Of a stretch of 64,000 bases of DNA, positions 27,633-37,015 are shown piece after piece; position 1 is the stretch's first letter, and every line of letters begins with the position of its first letter. A program made the position numbers and the translations under genes. Origin of the DNA: Lentibacillus jeotgali (lineage in GTDB: Bacteria; Bacillota; Bacilli; Bacillales; Amphibacillaceae); assembly GCF_000224785.1 (NCBI RefSeq), contig NZ_AGAV01000015.1, positions 124,001 through 188,000 of the forward strand. The letters run 5' to 3'. The notes under the pieces were generated by a model. The model saw only the letters and a list, made by a program, of their open reading frames with translations, was not told where the DNA came from and did not search any database.

Positions 27633-27878
27633 GTTCGCATTAAAAGACTAGTTAATTTTCCAAAATACGTGTTACCTCGGTTGGAGGCATTGCCTTCAGC
27701 TACTATTTAAAAAACGAATGAATGGGTGTGATAGCAATTATACCAATAAAGGAAAATCCGCCCAATTACGGAAAGTATTTTAAAGGATTGATTTAATAAA
27801 AGTTAGAAAACTTTCTTTAAATTCCATAACTGAATTGTTAAAATATGATTCATTAAATTTTTCATAGGAGTTTTAGAT

Positions 27879-29063
27879 ATGTCACAGATGCTAGCACTAC
27901 TCGTTGTTATTTTCATTCTATTCATTGGTGATTTTGTCACTGTAAGGACAAAAGCGTGGGTACCATCAATATTCATTTGCGCAATTCTCTTTTTATTGGG
28001 GTATTGGACTTTTTTTCCGAAAGAAATCGTTGCTCAGGCAGGGATCCCGTCCGTTGTAGCAACAGCCTTGATGTATCTGCTAATTGTAAATATGGGTACA
28101 TTGCTTTCTATAGAGGAACTAAAGAAGCAATGGAAAACTGTCCTTATTGCATTATCGGGTATCTTGGGCGCCATAGCCCTTTTGTTAAGCATTGGAACAC
28201 TGTTATTTGGTATTAAAACTGTGATTGTGGCGATTCCCCCGTTAGTAGGCGGACTGGTCTCTGCACTTATTATGTCAGAAGGTGCTACACAAGCGGGGCT
28301 TATGAGCTTATCAGTATTCGCTATTGTTGTTTATGTGATGCAAGGTTTCGTAGGTTATCCGTTAACATCAATAATGTTGAAGAAGGAAGGAAAGCGTCTG
28401 CTTAAACTTAATAGAAATGGACAACTCGCCAAGAAGGAAGCAGCTGCAACAGTCGAACATCAAAATACGGGTGTAAAACTTTTTGAGAGAATCCCGGAAA
28501 AATATAATACGAATTACTTTAAATTCCTCAAATTAGCTGTTGTTGGTTACCTGGCTTATCTTGTCTCAACTGTCTTGGATCCCATTGTGTCAATCAGTCC
28601 TTATGTGCTTTGTTTGTTGTTCGGGGTTATTGCGACACATGTTGGTTTCCTCGAGAGACGTGCCCTGGAAAAGGCCAATGGATTCGGATTTGCTATGCTT
28701 GGACTCATGCTATATATACTTGATGGGTTGAAAAATGCTACACCTGATATGATGATGGATATATTATCAATTCTCATTGGCAGCATTGCATTGGGTGTAA
28801 TCGGTATGTATATATTTTCGCTTATTGCCGGGATTTTCCTTAAGTTTAGTAAAAAAATGTCCTTTGCTGTAGCGCTGACTGCCCTGTATGGTTTTCCGGC
28901 TGATTATATTATTACGAATGAAGTGATTGAATCGTTAACAGATGATGAAGAGGAAAGAGAAGTTCTGACAAGTCATATGCTGCCGCCGATGTTGGTTGGA
29001 GGATTTGTTACCGTGACAATTGTTTCTGTTGTATTGGCAGGTGTACTTGTCGGATTTCTGTAA
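27879..29063 (+). CDS. Multi-pass permease linked to an amidohydrolase
   Basis: 394 residues with about ten membrane segments and a hydrophilic loop near residues 165-205. The glycine-rich pair PPLVGGLVSALIMSEGA and TALYGFPADYIITNEV placed symmetrically in the two halves suggests an inverted-repeat carrier, somewhat like GltS-type sodium symporters. I cannot assign a family. It lies 68 bp before the carbamoylase gene, so it probably imports that enzyme's substrate, an N-carbamoyl or ureido compound. The ATG follows TAGGAG. Confidence 0.75.
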   Translation: MSQMLALLVVIFILFIGDFVTVRTKAWVPSIFICAILFLLGYWTFFPKEIVAQAGIPSVVATALMYLLIVNMGTLLSIEELKKQWKTVLIALSGILGAIALLLSIGTLLFGIKTVIVAIPPLVGGLVSALIMSEGATQAGLMSLSVFAIVVYVMQGFVGYPLTSIMLKKEGKRLLKLNRNGQLAKKEAAATVEHQNTGVKLFERIPEKYNTNYFKFLKLAVVGYLAYLVSTVLDPIVSISPYVLCLLFGVIATHVGFLERRALEKANGFGFAMLGLMLYILDGLKNATPDMMMDILSILIGSIALGVIGMYIFSLIAGIFLKFSKKMSFAVALTALYGFPADYIITNEVIESLTDDEEEREVLTSHMLPPMLVGGFVTVTIVSVVLAGVLVGFL

Positions 29064-29131
29064 AGCCGTATTTGCAAGAAGAGGGATATGGTATAATCAT
29101 TTATAGTCAAGTAATATGGAAGGGGAATTAC

Positions 29132-30355
29132 ATGAAAGCCAATAACGAGCGGATTCAAAAAAGTGTTGAGGAATTGAGTGAATTTACGAAAACACCTGGA
29201 AATGGCGTCACAAGACTCTCTTACAGCAAAGAAGATCTAAAGGCGCGTAAGTATATAAAAGAAAAAATGAAAGAATACGGGTTAGCTGTCAAAGAAGATG
29301 GGCTCGGGAATATGTTTGGTAAGTTAGAAGGAAAAATGAAAGATGCCCCAAGTGTTATCGTGGGATCGCATTTTGATAGTGTACCGAACGGTGGCGCCTA
29401 TGATGGTGCAGCAGGTGTTATAGCTGGCCTGGAAGTTGCAGCGCTATTTCAGCAGAATAAATTGACTCCAAATTATCCTTTGGAAGTCATTGCGATGATT
29501 GAAGAGGAAGGTTCCCGTTTCCGTGGTCTTATGGGATCCAGTGGTATCACAGGTTCTATTAAAGAATCAGATTTTAAAGATGTTCGGGACTTTGATGGCG
29601 TTTCGGCAACCGAAGCCATGTCGAATGCCGGGTTGGATAAGTCGTTGCCAACGTATCGAGATCCGCAAACGATAAAGGCCTTTTTGGAAATGCATATTGA
29701 ACAAGGACCAATTTTAGAGGAAAATGACATACCAATAGGCGTTGTGCAGTCGATTGTCGGGTTAACACAGCTTAACGTTACAATAACCGGTCGAGCCGGC
29801 CATGCTGGAACAACCCCGATGGATAAACGGTCTGATGCGGTAATGGCCGCAACCAACATCATTTCGAAATTACCACAGTTGGCAATCAATGAAGGGAACA
29901 ATACTGTTCTAACTGTCGGACGTCTTCAGGTATCGCCAAATGCGGCAAACGTTATTCCCGATGACGTTAATTTTACGATTGATATCCGATCCGGAAAAGA
30001 AGAGCACATCTTAAATGTTCTCAAAAATGTCAGGGAGATCATTCGTTCATACAACAGCAGTGGCATAAAAACGTCAGTGGAACAGAGATTATATATTAAG
30101 CCAAAAGCGTTAAGTGAAGATATTCATTCCATACTGTCGGGGGCGTGTGCTAATCTGAACATCTCCCATTGCACTATGAACAGTGGAGCCGGTCATGATG
30201 CTATGGTCTTTTCAGATGTAACAGATGTCGGTCTGATTTTTGTACCTAGTAAAAATGGTCTCAGCCACTGTCCGGAAGAATTCACGCATGAAGACGACTT
30301 AGCCCGTGGAGCAAATGTTTTATACGAAACAGCGAAAAAATTAACAGAAGGCTAA
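29132..30355 (+). CDS. N-carbamoyl-L-amino acid hydrolase/allantoate amidohydrolase family (M20)
   Basis: 407-residue dimetal hydrolase. Metal-binding motifs are visible: GSHFDSVPNGGAYDGAAG, EEEGSRF with the catalytic base, and MHIEQGP; SGAGHDAM near the C-terminus completes the site. The family removes carbamoyl groups from N-carbamoyl amino acids or opens allantoate. The ATG at 29132 follows GGAAGGGG; an upstream frame from 29072 has no binding site. The permease just upstream suggests a scavenging unit. Substrate cannot be fixed. Confidence 0.88.
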   Translation: MKANNERIQKSVEELSEFTKTPGNGVTRLSYSKEDLKARKYIKEKMKEYGLAVKEDGLGNMFGKLEGKMKDAPSVIVGSHFDSVPNGGAYDGAAGVIAGLEVAALFQQNKLTPNYPLEVIAMIEEEGSRFRGLMGSSGITGSIKESDFKDVRDFDGVSATEAMSNAGLDKSLPTYRDPQTIKAFLEMHIEQGPILEENDIPIGVVQSIVGLTQLNVTITGRAGHAGTTPMDKRSDAVMAATNIISKLPQLAINEGNNTVLTVGRLQVSPNAANVIPDDVNFTIDIRSGKEEHILNVLKNVREIIRSYNSSGIKTSVEQRLYIKPKALSEDIHSILSGACANLNISHCTMNSGAGHDAMVFSDVTDVGLIFVPSKNGLSHCPEEFTHEDDLARGANVLYETAKKLTEG

Positions 30356-30456
30356 CTTGAAAAGCGATATTTGCAAAATAAACTTACAAAGCCCCAGCCC
30401 TTACACTTTAGTAGAAATTGTATATGAGAATTGAATATGATAATAGTTACTGGCAT

Positions 30457-30491
30457 GATAGTGTAGCTTTCAAAAGTTACACTATCTTTTT
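30457..30491 (+). terminator. Terminator after the carbamoylase gene
   Basis: GATAGTGTA pairs with TACACTATC, extended by CTTT/AAAG, followed by TTTTT. Confidence 0.85.
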
Positions 30492-30544
30492 GGCACCCCT
30501 CGCATAAAACAGCCGCTCTGTCGGTATAGTTGGTACTGCAGCGT

Positions 30545-30614
30545 TCACGCGAGAACCGCACGGAATCGCGCGACCAGACCTAATTTCGCGCGAGCATCCC
30601 TCGATTTCGCGCAA
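30545..30614. repeat. 20-21-bp-phased repeat array, TCGCGCGA type (copy 1)
   Basis: TCACGCGA at 30545 and TCGCGCGA or TCGCGCAA at 30566, 30586 and 30607, spaced 21, 20 and 21 bp. The core is an 8-bp palindrome. The array lies between convergent genes, downstream of the carbamoylase terminator. The same core recurs at 35451-35541. Confidence 0.8.
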
Positions 30615-30642
30615 TCCCCGCAGCAACCCTTACGCCACTTCG

Positions 30643-31194
30643 TCACTCCCTAAACCTGAAACTGTTGATCAGCTCGGCTATTTGTTTCGGGGACTTGTCC
30701 ATATCGTTTGCCAGCCAATGCTTGATGACGTAGATGCTGCCGCTGATGACAAAGGTGCCAGCATATTCGGATATATCCGGGTCGACTTCATTGTTGTTGA
30801 TCCAGCTTTTGATCAGGAATGTCCGAGTGACGTCCATGACACGCCGCTCAAAGGATTGGTCGCCGCTTCCGCTGAGGAGTGTCTGGCAGATATCACGCTT
30901 GGAGATGACGTATTCCAGCAGCTTCTCGGTCATCTTCAATGCTTCTGCTTCCTGCTCGAAATTATATTGATCTAAATAGGTGTTTAAATCCGCAATCAGC
31001 TCTTCCTCAATCTGCTCGAGTAAGTCAAACTGGTCATGATAATGGCTGTAAAAGGTCGAACGGTTGATATCAGCCTCTCCGCAGATTTCTTTAACAGTAA
31101 TCGCTGAAATCTGTTTCGTTTTCAATAATGTGATTAAACTATCCTTTAAGACCATGCGGGTGTATTTCTTCCGGCGGTCAAGTTTTTCATTCAT
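30643..31194 (-). CDS. TetR family repressor of the adjacent MMPL gene
   Basis: 183 residues. The N-terminal helix-turn-helix (ISAITVKEICGEADINRSTFYSHY) is typical of TetR; the C-terminal part fits the group of TetR regulators that includes DhaS-like proteins. It is divergent from the MMPL transporter, with overlapping promoters and two inverted repeats between them, so it probably represses itself and the transporter and releases on binding a hydrophobic ligand. The ligand is unknown. Confidence 0.88.
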   Translation of the reverse strand: MNEKLDRRKKYTRMVLKDSLITLLKTKQISAITVKEICGEADINRSTFYSHYHDQFDLLEQIEEELIADLNTYLDQYNFEQEAEALKMTEKLLEYVISKRDICQTLLSGSGDQSFERRVMDVTRTFLIKSWINNNEVDPDISEYAGTFVISGSIYVIKHWLANDMDKSPKQIAELINSFRFRE

Positions 31195-31225
31195 AAAATC
31201 GTCACACTTTCTTTTGAGCGATTAG

Positions 31226-31319
31226 CAACATATTGTTTCGAAATGTTGTTTTTTGTACGCATAGTATAAAACTGTTTGTTGTAAATCCAACACGGTGTCG
31301 TATATAATATTATCGTGTT
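31226..31319. promoter_or_regulatory. Divergent promoters and operators between the TetR gene and the MMPL gene
   Basis: Rightward promoter: TTGTAA (31279-31284), 18-bp spacer, TATAAT (31303-31308). Leftward promoter: TTGGAT (complement of 31285-31290), 16-bp spacer, TATACT (complement of 31263-31268). AACACG (31289-31294) and CGTGTT (31314-31319) flank the rightward -10 box; CAACAT and ATGTTG (31226-31248) lie in the leftward leader. The two inverted repeats are the likely TetR operators, each placed to block one promoter. Confidence 0.6.
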
Positions 31320-31357
31320 CGAATGGATGATGCAAGAGAGGATGAACACCGATTGAT

Positions 31358-33406
31358 ATGACAGCACGCATTTTAAAACATAAAAAATCGATTGTGATCA
31401 CATTTCTGTTGCTGACGATCATCAGCGCGGCGGCGCAGTTTGGTGTACCAGTCAATCACGATATGGTTGACTTTCTGCCGGATGATACGCCGTCCATCGA
31501 AGCGACGGAGATTATGAATGAGGAATTTGACGGGGCTGTTGCCAACACCCGTGTCATGATGAAGGACTTGAGCATATCGGAGGCATTAGCATTCAAGGAA
31601 GAACTCCAAGCAGTTGATGGCGTCTCTGAAGTGATGTGGCTCGATGATGCGATTGATATTAAAAAACCGATTGAAATGGCGGATACTGATACCGTTGAGT
31701 CATACTATGAGAATGGCAATGCGCTGTATTCTTTCCATATTGAAGAAGGCAAAGAAGTGGAAACGACTGACGCCATTTATGAATTAATCGGTGAGGAGAA
31801 CGCGATGTCAGGTGATGCCCTGGATACGGCAATATCACAGGAAAGCACCGGCCAGGAGTCGATGAATGCCGCGTTCATCCTTGTGCCAATTATTATTTTG
31901 ATCCTGCTGTTGTCAACGCGGTCGTGGATTGAACCGGTATTTTTCCTGACAGCGATCGGGGTGTCGGTCCTGATCAATCTTGGAACGAATATTTTTATCG
32001 GTGAGATTTCGTTTATAACACAAGCGGTGGCACCGATTCTGCAGTTGGCTGTATCGCTTGATTATGCGATATTTTTGCTACACAGTTTTGACGATTACCG
32101 AAAAGAGACGGAAGATCCGACCGAAGCGATGAAACGTGCGATGAAGCGGTCCTTCCCGGCCATTGCAGCGAGTGCGTCAACAACGGTTTTTGGATTTACG
32201 GCCCTGATGTTTATGGAATTTGGGCTTGGCGCTGATCTGGGTCTGAACTTGGTGAAAGGGATACTGCTCAGCTTTATCAGTGTAATGGTTTTCCTTCCGG
32301 CATTAACGCTGATGTTTTACAAATGGATTGATAAAACACAGCACCGGCCATTTATGCCGAGTGTTTACCGCGTTGGGAAACATGTCATGAAATTGCGCAT
32401 CCCTGTACTTTTAATGATACTGATTCTGATTGTGCCGGCGTTTCTAGCCCAGAGTCAGACCAACTTCCTTTATGGAACTGGCGGACACCCGGAAAATACA
32501 CGGGCGGGCAGTGATGCCGCTGCAATTGAAGAGTCGTTCGGCAAATTTACGCCGATGGTGCTGCTGGTGCCAAAAGGCGATCTTGCCCGGGAAGAAGAGC
32601 TCGTTCAGGAGCTTGATAATCTCGATCATGTGAAAAGCACTGTCTCTTATGTTGATACCGTCGGGGCGGGCATACCGCCGGAGTACCTCGATGAATCACA
32701 GACAGAACAGTTCTTTTCGGAGAATTACAGCCGGATTACGATAAATACAACGACCAATAATGAGGGTGATGAAGCCTTTAACCTCGTGGAAAATGTGAGG
32801 GACACGGCAGCGGATTACTATGGTGATGATTTTCATGCCTTGGGACAGAGTGTCACCTTGTATGACATGAAGGACATCGTTGAACAGGATAATACGGTTG
32901 TGAACCTATTGACCATCATAACGATTGCCATTGTTTTGCTCGTCACATTCCGTTCGATTTCTATTCCGGTTATCTTGCTACTGACGATTCAGTCCGCTGT
33001 GTGGCTAAATTTATCGGTGCCGTACTTCACCAACTCATCACTCGTTTATATCGGGTATCTGATTGTCAGTACGGTACAGCTTGCCGCGACCGTTGATTAC
33101 GCGATTTTATTCACGGAAAATTATACGCATAATCGCAAAGAGATGGGCGCAATGGCAGCGATTAAGAAAACCATAAATGAAAAAATCTTCTCGATTGGCG
33201 TGTCCGCATCGATTTTGTCCAGTGTCGGCTTTATCCTATGGGCGACATCAAGCGATCCAATCGTCGGCTCCATTGGGCTCTTGCTCGGACGGGGTGCGTT
33301 ACTGGCGTTTCTGCTGGTTGTGTTCTTACTGCCGGCATTGTTGCTTATAAGTGACCGGATTATTGAAAAAACAACATGGAAACCAAACTTTTTTAAGGGG
33401 AAGTGA
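31358..33406 (+). CDS. MMPL/RND family transporter
   Basis: 682 residues in two repeated halves, each a first membrane helix, an outside domain of about 150 residues and a five-helix bundle. SLDYAIFLLHSFDDYRK and VDYAILFTENYTHNR are equivalent segments in the two halves and hold the acidic residues expected in the proton path. The family exports lipids, siderophores or drugs. The stop lies 5 bp before the next gene's ATG, so the exported YhgE-like protein is probably a partner. Regulated by the divergent TetR protein. Confidence 0.9.
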   Translation: MTARILKHKKSIVITFLLLTIISAAAQFGVPVNHDMVDFLPDDTPSIEATEIMNEEFDGAVANTRVMMKDLSISEALAFKEELQAVDGVSEVMWLDDAIDIKKPIEMADTDTVESYYENGNALYSFHIEEGKEVETTDAIYELIGEENAMSGDALDTAISQESTGQESMNAAFILVPIIILILLLSTRSWIEPVFFLTAIGVSVLINLGTNIFIGEISFITQAVAPILQLAVSLDYAIFLLHSFDDYRKETEDPTEAMKRAMKRSFPAIAASASTTVFGFTALMFMEFGLGADLGLNLVKGILLSFISVMVFLPALTLMFYKWIDKTQHRPFMPSVYRVGKHVMKLRIPVLLMILILIVPAFLAQSQTNFLYGTGGHPENTRAGSDAAAIEESFGKFTPMVLLVPKGDLAREEELVQELDNLDHVKSTVSYVDTVGAGIPPEYLDESQTEQFFSENYSRITINTTTNNEGDEAFNLVENVRDTAADYYGDDFHALGQSVTLYDMKDIVEQDNTVVNLLTIITIAIVLLVTFRSISIPVILLLTIQSAVWLNLSVPYFTNSSLVYIGYLIVSTVQLAATVDYAILFTENYTHNRKEMGAMAAIKKTINEKIFSIGVSASILSSVGFILWATSSDPIVGSIGLLLGRGALLAFLLVVFLLPALLLISDRIIEKTTWKPNFFKGK

Positions 33407-33410
33407 TGCT

Positions 33411-35345
33411 ATGCGGCTCAAAAAATTAATGATTCTATTGATGAGTGCCGTTCTGGTATTTGGCTCGACGCCTTTAGCCGCTTTAGCTGAAGATAACGGC
33501 GGAGATAAGCCGGATGCGGAGAATACATCCGGCAAGTATTCCGCCAAGGACGAAGCGATTTATGGCAATCTGGATGCCGGCGGCGCATTGCAGGATATGT
33601 ATGTGGTCAACACGTTTCACGTCACCGAGCCCGGTGCAATCGTGGACCACGGAAATTATACCGATGTGCGTAATTTGAGCAATTTAAACGAAATCGAACA
33701 GACTGGTGATAATAAAGTCCGCTTCCAGGCAGAGGGCGAGGAATTTTATTATCAGGGCGACTTGGATAACCGTCCGCTCCCATGGAATATCGACATCACA
33801 TATTTATTGGACGGGGAAGAAGTGGCGCCTGATGAACTGGCCGGTAAAAGCGGCTCACTCGAAATTCAGATCGCCACATCTGCCAATGAAAATGTCGATC
33901 CCGTGTTTTTCAAAAACTATTTGCTGCAGATCTCGCTGACACTTGATCCAACGAAAGCCGATGACATCCAGGCGCCGGACGGCACGAAGGCGACTTCTGG
34001 AAAAAACACCCAACTGTCATTCACTGTCATGCCTGAGAAAGAAGAGGAATTCGTCGTTTCCGCTAACGTGACGGATTTTGAGATGGATCCAATTGATATA
34101 TCGGCAGCCCCGTATTCAATGTCGATTGAGGACCCGGATCTTGGCGGCATGAAAAGTAATATGCAGTCCTTGTCTGATGCCATCAGTGAGATCAATCAGG
34201 GTGTCGGCGATTTGAATAGCGGCATTTCCGATTTGAGTTCCGGTGCCTCGGATTTGAGCAGCGGTTCGAGCGATTATCTAAGCGGCATCAATGAGCTTGA
34301 TCAATCTTCGGGTCAGCTGGTCAATGGGTCTGCCAGTATTCGAGATGCTTTAAATCAAGTGAATGAGGCAGTGCAGGGCGGCGTACCTGATGCACCGGAC
34401 CTGAGTGAGCTTGAAGCACTGCCGGGCGGAATTCGTGACCTAGCAAGCCGCTTGCGTGAATCTGCTGATGGGCTAGATAAGCTGAAAGAGAATTACAATA
34501 ATGCGAATGGCAGTTTGAAAGACGCGATAAACAGTATTCCGGACTATCAAATCGATCAAGAGACAATTAATGCCATCAAGGATCAGCTTAGAGAACAAGG
34601 CGGAAATGGTGCTAATCAGGATCAAACAAAAGAACAGAGCGAAAATGGTGCTAATCAGGGCCAAACGAAAGAACAAAGCGAAAATAGCGCTAAACAGGAA
34701 AAGGTCCTGGATCAGCTCTTCGAAACCTATCAGGCTGCGCAGAATGCTAAAGGAACGTACCAGGAGGTTAAGAAAGCTTTCGGCTCTGTGGAGGGAACAT
34801 TGAGTGATGTTTCCAGCGGTATCAGAGAAATGGCTGATAAAGCAGAATCAACAGCCTCTAAGGTCGAAAAAGGTCTGCAAAGCATGGATCAGATGGGGGC
34901 ACTGAAGGATCTGCAGAATGGACTGTCCTCGCTCGCTTCCGAGTACCAGTCATTCCATAGTGGTCTCGTGGAGTATACAGACGGTGTCAGCAGCCTGGCA
35001 TCTTCCTATGAGGACCTTGATGCCGGCATACAGGAGCTTGCCAATGGCACTTCATCGCTGAACAGCGGAGCAAGCGAATTGAAAAACGGTACAGAAGAAC
35101 TTCAGGACAAGACGAATGATTTGCCGGGTGACATGCAGTCAGAAGTCGATAAGATGATGGACGAATACGATGCCTCTGATTTTGAACCGCAATCGTTTGT
35201 CTCGGATAAAAACAAAAAGGTCGACGTTGTGCAATTCGTCCTGCAGACAGAATCAATTGAAGTGGAAGAACCGGAAACAACGGAAGACACCAGCAACGAA
35301 GAGGAAAAAGGCTTCTGGGGCCGGCTGATGGACTTGTTTCGGTGA
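33411..35345 (+). CDS. Exported YhgE-like protein with helical repeats
   Basis: 644 residues with a signal peptide (LMSAVLVFGSTPLAALA, then acidic). Residues 40-230 are a beta-rich domain; residues 245-560 are a long helical region with repeats of the SGASDLSSGSSDYLSGINEL and NGTSSLNSGASELKNG type, as in YhgE/Pip and related envelope proteins. Near residue 395 the unit NGANQxQTKEQSE is repeated nearly exactly, a recent tandem duplication. No C-terminal membrane helix is seen (end WGRLMDLFR). The gene is translationally close to the MMPL gene and probably works with it at the cell surface. Confidence 0.8.
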   Translation: MRLKKLMILLMSAVLVFGSTPLAALAEDNGGDKPDAENTSGKYSAKDEAIYGNLDAGGALQDMYVVNTFHVTEPGAIVDHGNYTDVRNLSNLNEIEQTGDNKVRFQAEGEEFYYQGDLDNRPLPWNIDITYLLDGEEVAPDELAGKSGSLEIQIATSANENVDPVFFKNYLLQISLTLDPTKADDIQAPDGTKATSGKNTQLSFTVMPEKEEEFVVSANVTDFEMDPIDISAAPYSMSIEDPDLGGMKSNMQSLSDAISEINQGVGDLNSGISDLSSGASDLSSGSSDYLSGINELDQSSGQLVNGSASIRDALNQVNEAVQGGVPDAPDLSELEALPGGIRDLASRLRESADGLDKLKENYNNANGSLKDAINSIPDYQIDQETINAIKDQLREQGGNGANQDQTKEQSENGANQGQTKEQSENSAKQEKVLDQLFETYQAAQNAKGTYQEVKKAFGSVEGTLSDVSSGIREMADKAESTASKVEKGLQSMDQMGALKDLQNGLSSLASEYQSFHSGLVEYTDGVSSLASSYEDLDAGIQELANGTSSLNSGASELKNGTEELQDKTNDLPGDMQSEVDKMMDEYDASDFEPQSFVSDKNKKVDVVQFVLQTESIEVEEPETTEDTSNEEEKGFWGRLMDLFR

Positions 35346-35351
35346 GGCTAT

Positions 35352-35387
35352 AGCAGTTCAATTTACATAAATTGGACTGCTTTTTTA
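35352..35387 (+). terminator. Terminator of the MMPL-YhgE-like operon
   Basis: AGCAGTTCAATTT pairs with AAATTGGACTGCT (one G-T pair), followed by TTTTTT. Confidence 0.85.
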
Positions 35388-35450
35388 TGTTTAAGAAACA
35401 AAAGATTCCGGGAGTTTTGTGGTCCTTTGGAGGACGAAGGGTGTTGAATT

Positions 35451-35541
35451 CCGCGCGAAGTTGGCCCAAAATCGCGCGACAGGCTCAAGATATCGCGCGA
35501 CACTCATGAAATTTCGCGCGAGGTGGCATAAAATCGCGCGG
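35451..35541. repeat. 20-21-bp-phased repeat array, TCGCGCGA type (copy 2)
   Basis: CCGCGCGA at 35451, then TCGCGCGA or TCGCGCGG at 35472, 35493, 35514 and 35534: spacings 21, 21, 21 and 20 bp. It is preceded by the terminator of the YhgE-like gene and followed by a 24-bp palindrome and the next gene. Filler sequences differ from copy 1 at 30545. Confidence 0.85.
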
Positions 35542-35575
35542 CGCGATAAAAGAGTCGGTACACCCCGCTAATGTA

Positions 35576-35599
35576 GATTTTCGGCAGCTGCCGAAAATC
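35576..35599. repeat. Perfect 24-bp palindrome upstream of the M20D gene
   Basis: GATTTTCGGCAG followed by its exact complement CTGCCGAAAATC. It lies 140 bp before the ATG at 35739. It may be an operator or a terminator-like hairpin; there is no T-run. The rest of 35600-35738 shows no gene, only the leader and the binding site GAAGGGAG. Confidence 0.7.
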
Positions 35600-35738
35600 A
35601 CCATACTGAAATATTCCCCGACCTTTGGTAATGTGCTATATATTAACCACCAAAGATGCTGGCAGCTCCTAATGATTAAGTCGGATAAGCATTGGGGAAA
35701 TATAAAGGGTAAGCGTGTACTATAGAAGGGAGCTTTAC

Positions 35739-36926
35739 ATGATGAGAGATGAATTAATGAAATTGCTGGAGGATCGGGAAGATGAGATGATTGAACTCCG
35801 GCGTTATTTGCATGAGCATCCGGAGCTGTCTTTTGAAGAAGAAAAAACAGCAGAATATATTGCCGATTTTTACAGCGGAAAAGATGTTGAAGTTGAAACG
35901 GACATAGGAAATGGACATGGCATCATTGTCACAATCAAAGGCGCTTCTGGGGGTAAAACAATCGGGCTTCGCGCAGATTTTGATGCACTGCCAATCAAAG
36001 AAGAGGCGGATGTTCCATTTAAATCGCAGAGTGAAGGTGTGATGCATGCGTGTGGGCATGACGCCCATACAGCCTATTTGTTAATTTTGGCGGACTGTCT
36101 CATCCAATTAAAGGATCAGCTTAAAGGTACCATTAAAATTATTCACCAGCATGCTGAGGAACAGCCCCCTGGTGGTGCCAAAAGCATCGTGGATTCAGGC
36201 AAACTGGATGATTTGGAAGCGATATTCGGCATTCACATTCTGCCAATGGCACCGGCAGGAACGGTCGGTTACCATAGTGGCTATTCCTTTAATGGCCGGA
36301 CCTATTTTAAATTGAAGATTAAGGGAATTGGCGGGCATGGCTCATCGCCTCACAAAGCCAATGATGCCATCGTTGCAGGCGCCCACTTTGTAACAGCTGT
36401 TCAGACCGTTGTCAGCCGCCGTGTGGATCCAATGCATTCAGGGGTCATAACAATTGGTTCATTTGACGGTAAGGGAAGTTTTAATGTGATTAAAGACAGT
36501 ATTGAACTTGAGGGGGATATACGCTATTCGGATGATGAAACACAGAAAGTTATTGATGACGAATTTCATCGGATTGTGGAAGGATTAGAAGGGTTATTCG
36601 GCGTAACGTGCGAACTGACGTATACACCTGACTATCCGCCATTATATAATAATCCTGAATTGACTGCATTTGTCGCAGATACCTTAAATAGCATCCAAGA
36701 TAAAGAATTTAATGAGGTAAAGGAATTTCCTAAATTGGCGCCATCAGATGACTTTGCCTACTACCTGGAAAAAATCCCCGGCTCTTATTTCTACATTGGT
36801 TGTACGCCTAAAGGGGTGAACGAGCCTTACTTTAATCATCATCCTAAATTCGATATCGACGAGGATGCCATTCTTGTGGCAGCCAAATCAGTGGGACATG
36901 TTGCCTGGAGCTATTTAAATGAATAA
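35739..36926 (+). CDS. M20D family amidohydrolase (N-acyl-L-amino acid hydrolase type)
   Basis: 395 residues. RRYLHEHPELSFEE opens the protein; metal ligands include Cys and His in MHACGHDAHTAYL near residue 105, EEQPPGGAK with the general base, and His in the final HHPKFDIDE block. A dimerisation lid domain contains IGGHGSSPHKANDAI. The family deacylates N-acyl amino acids or related amides in the cytoplasm. The ATG at 35739 follows GAAGGGAG; the frame from 35715 lacks a binding site. Monocistronic. Confidence 0.9.
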   Translation: MMRDELMKLLEDREDEMIELRRYLHEHPELSFEEEKTAEYIADFYSGKDVEVETDIGNGHGIIVTIKGASGGKTIGLRADFDALPIKEEADVPFKSQSEGVMHACGHDAHTAYLLILADCLIQLKDQLKGTIKIIHQHAEEQPPGGAKSIVDSGKLDDLEAIFGIHILPMAPAGTVGYHSGYSFNGRTYFKLKIKGIGGHGSSPHKANDAIVAGAHFVTAVQTVVSRRVDPMHSGVITIGSFDGKGSFNVIKDSIELEGDIRYSDDETQKVIDDEFHRIVEGLEGLFGVTCELTYTPDYPPLYNNPELTAFVADTLNSIQDKEFNEVKEFPKLAPSDDFAYYLEKIPGSYFYIGCTPKGVNEPYFNHHPKFDIDEDAILVAAKSVGHVAWSYLNE

Positions 36927-37015
36927 TGTGGAGTGTTGTAAGAGGCGCAGCCATTATGACTGCGCCTGCTCGATTCTATCCTGCAGATTTGTCTTTTCAA
37001 TATAAAGACGTATTT

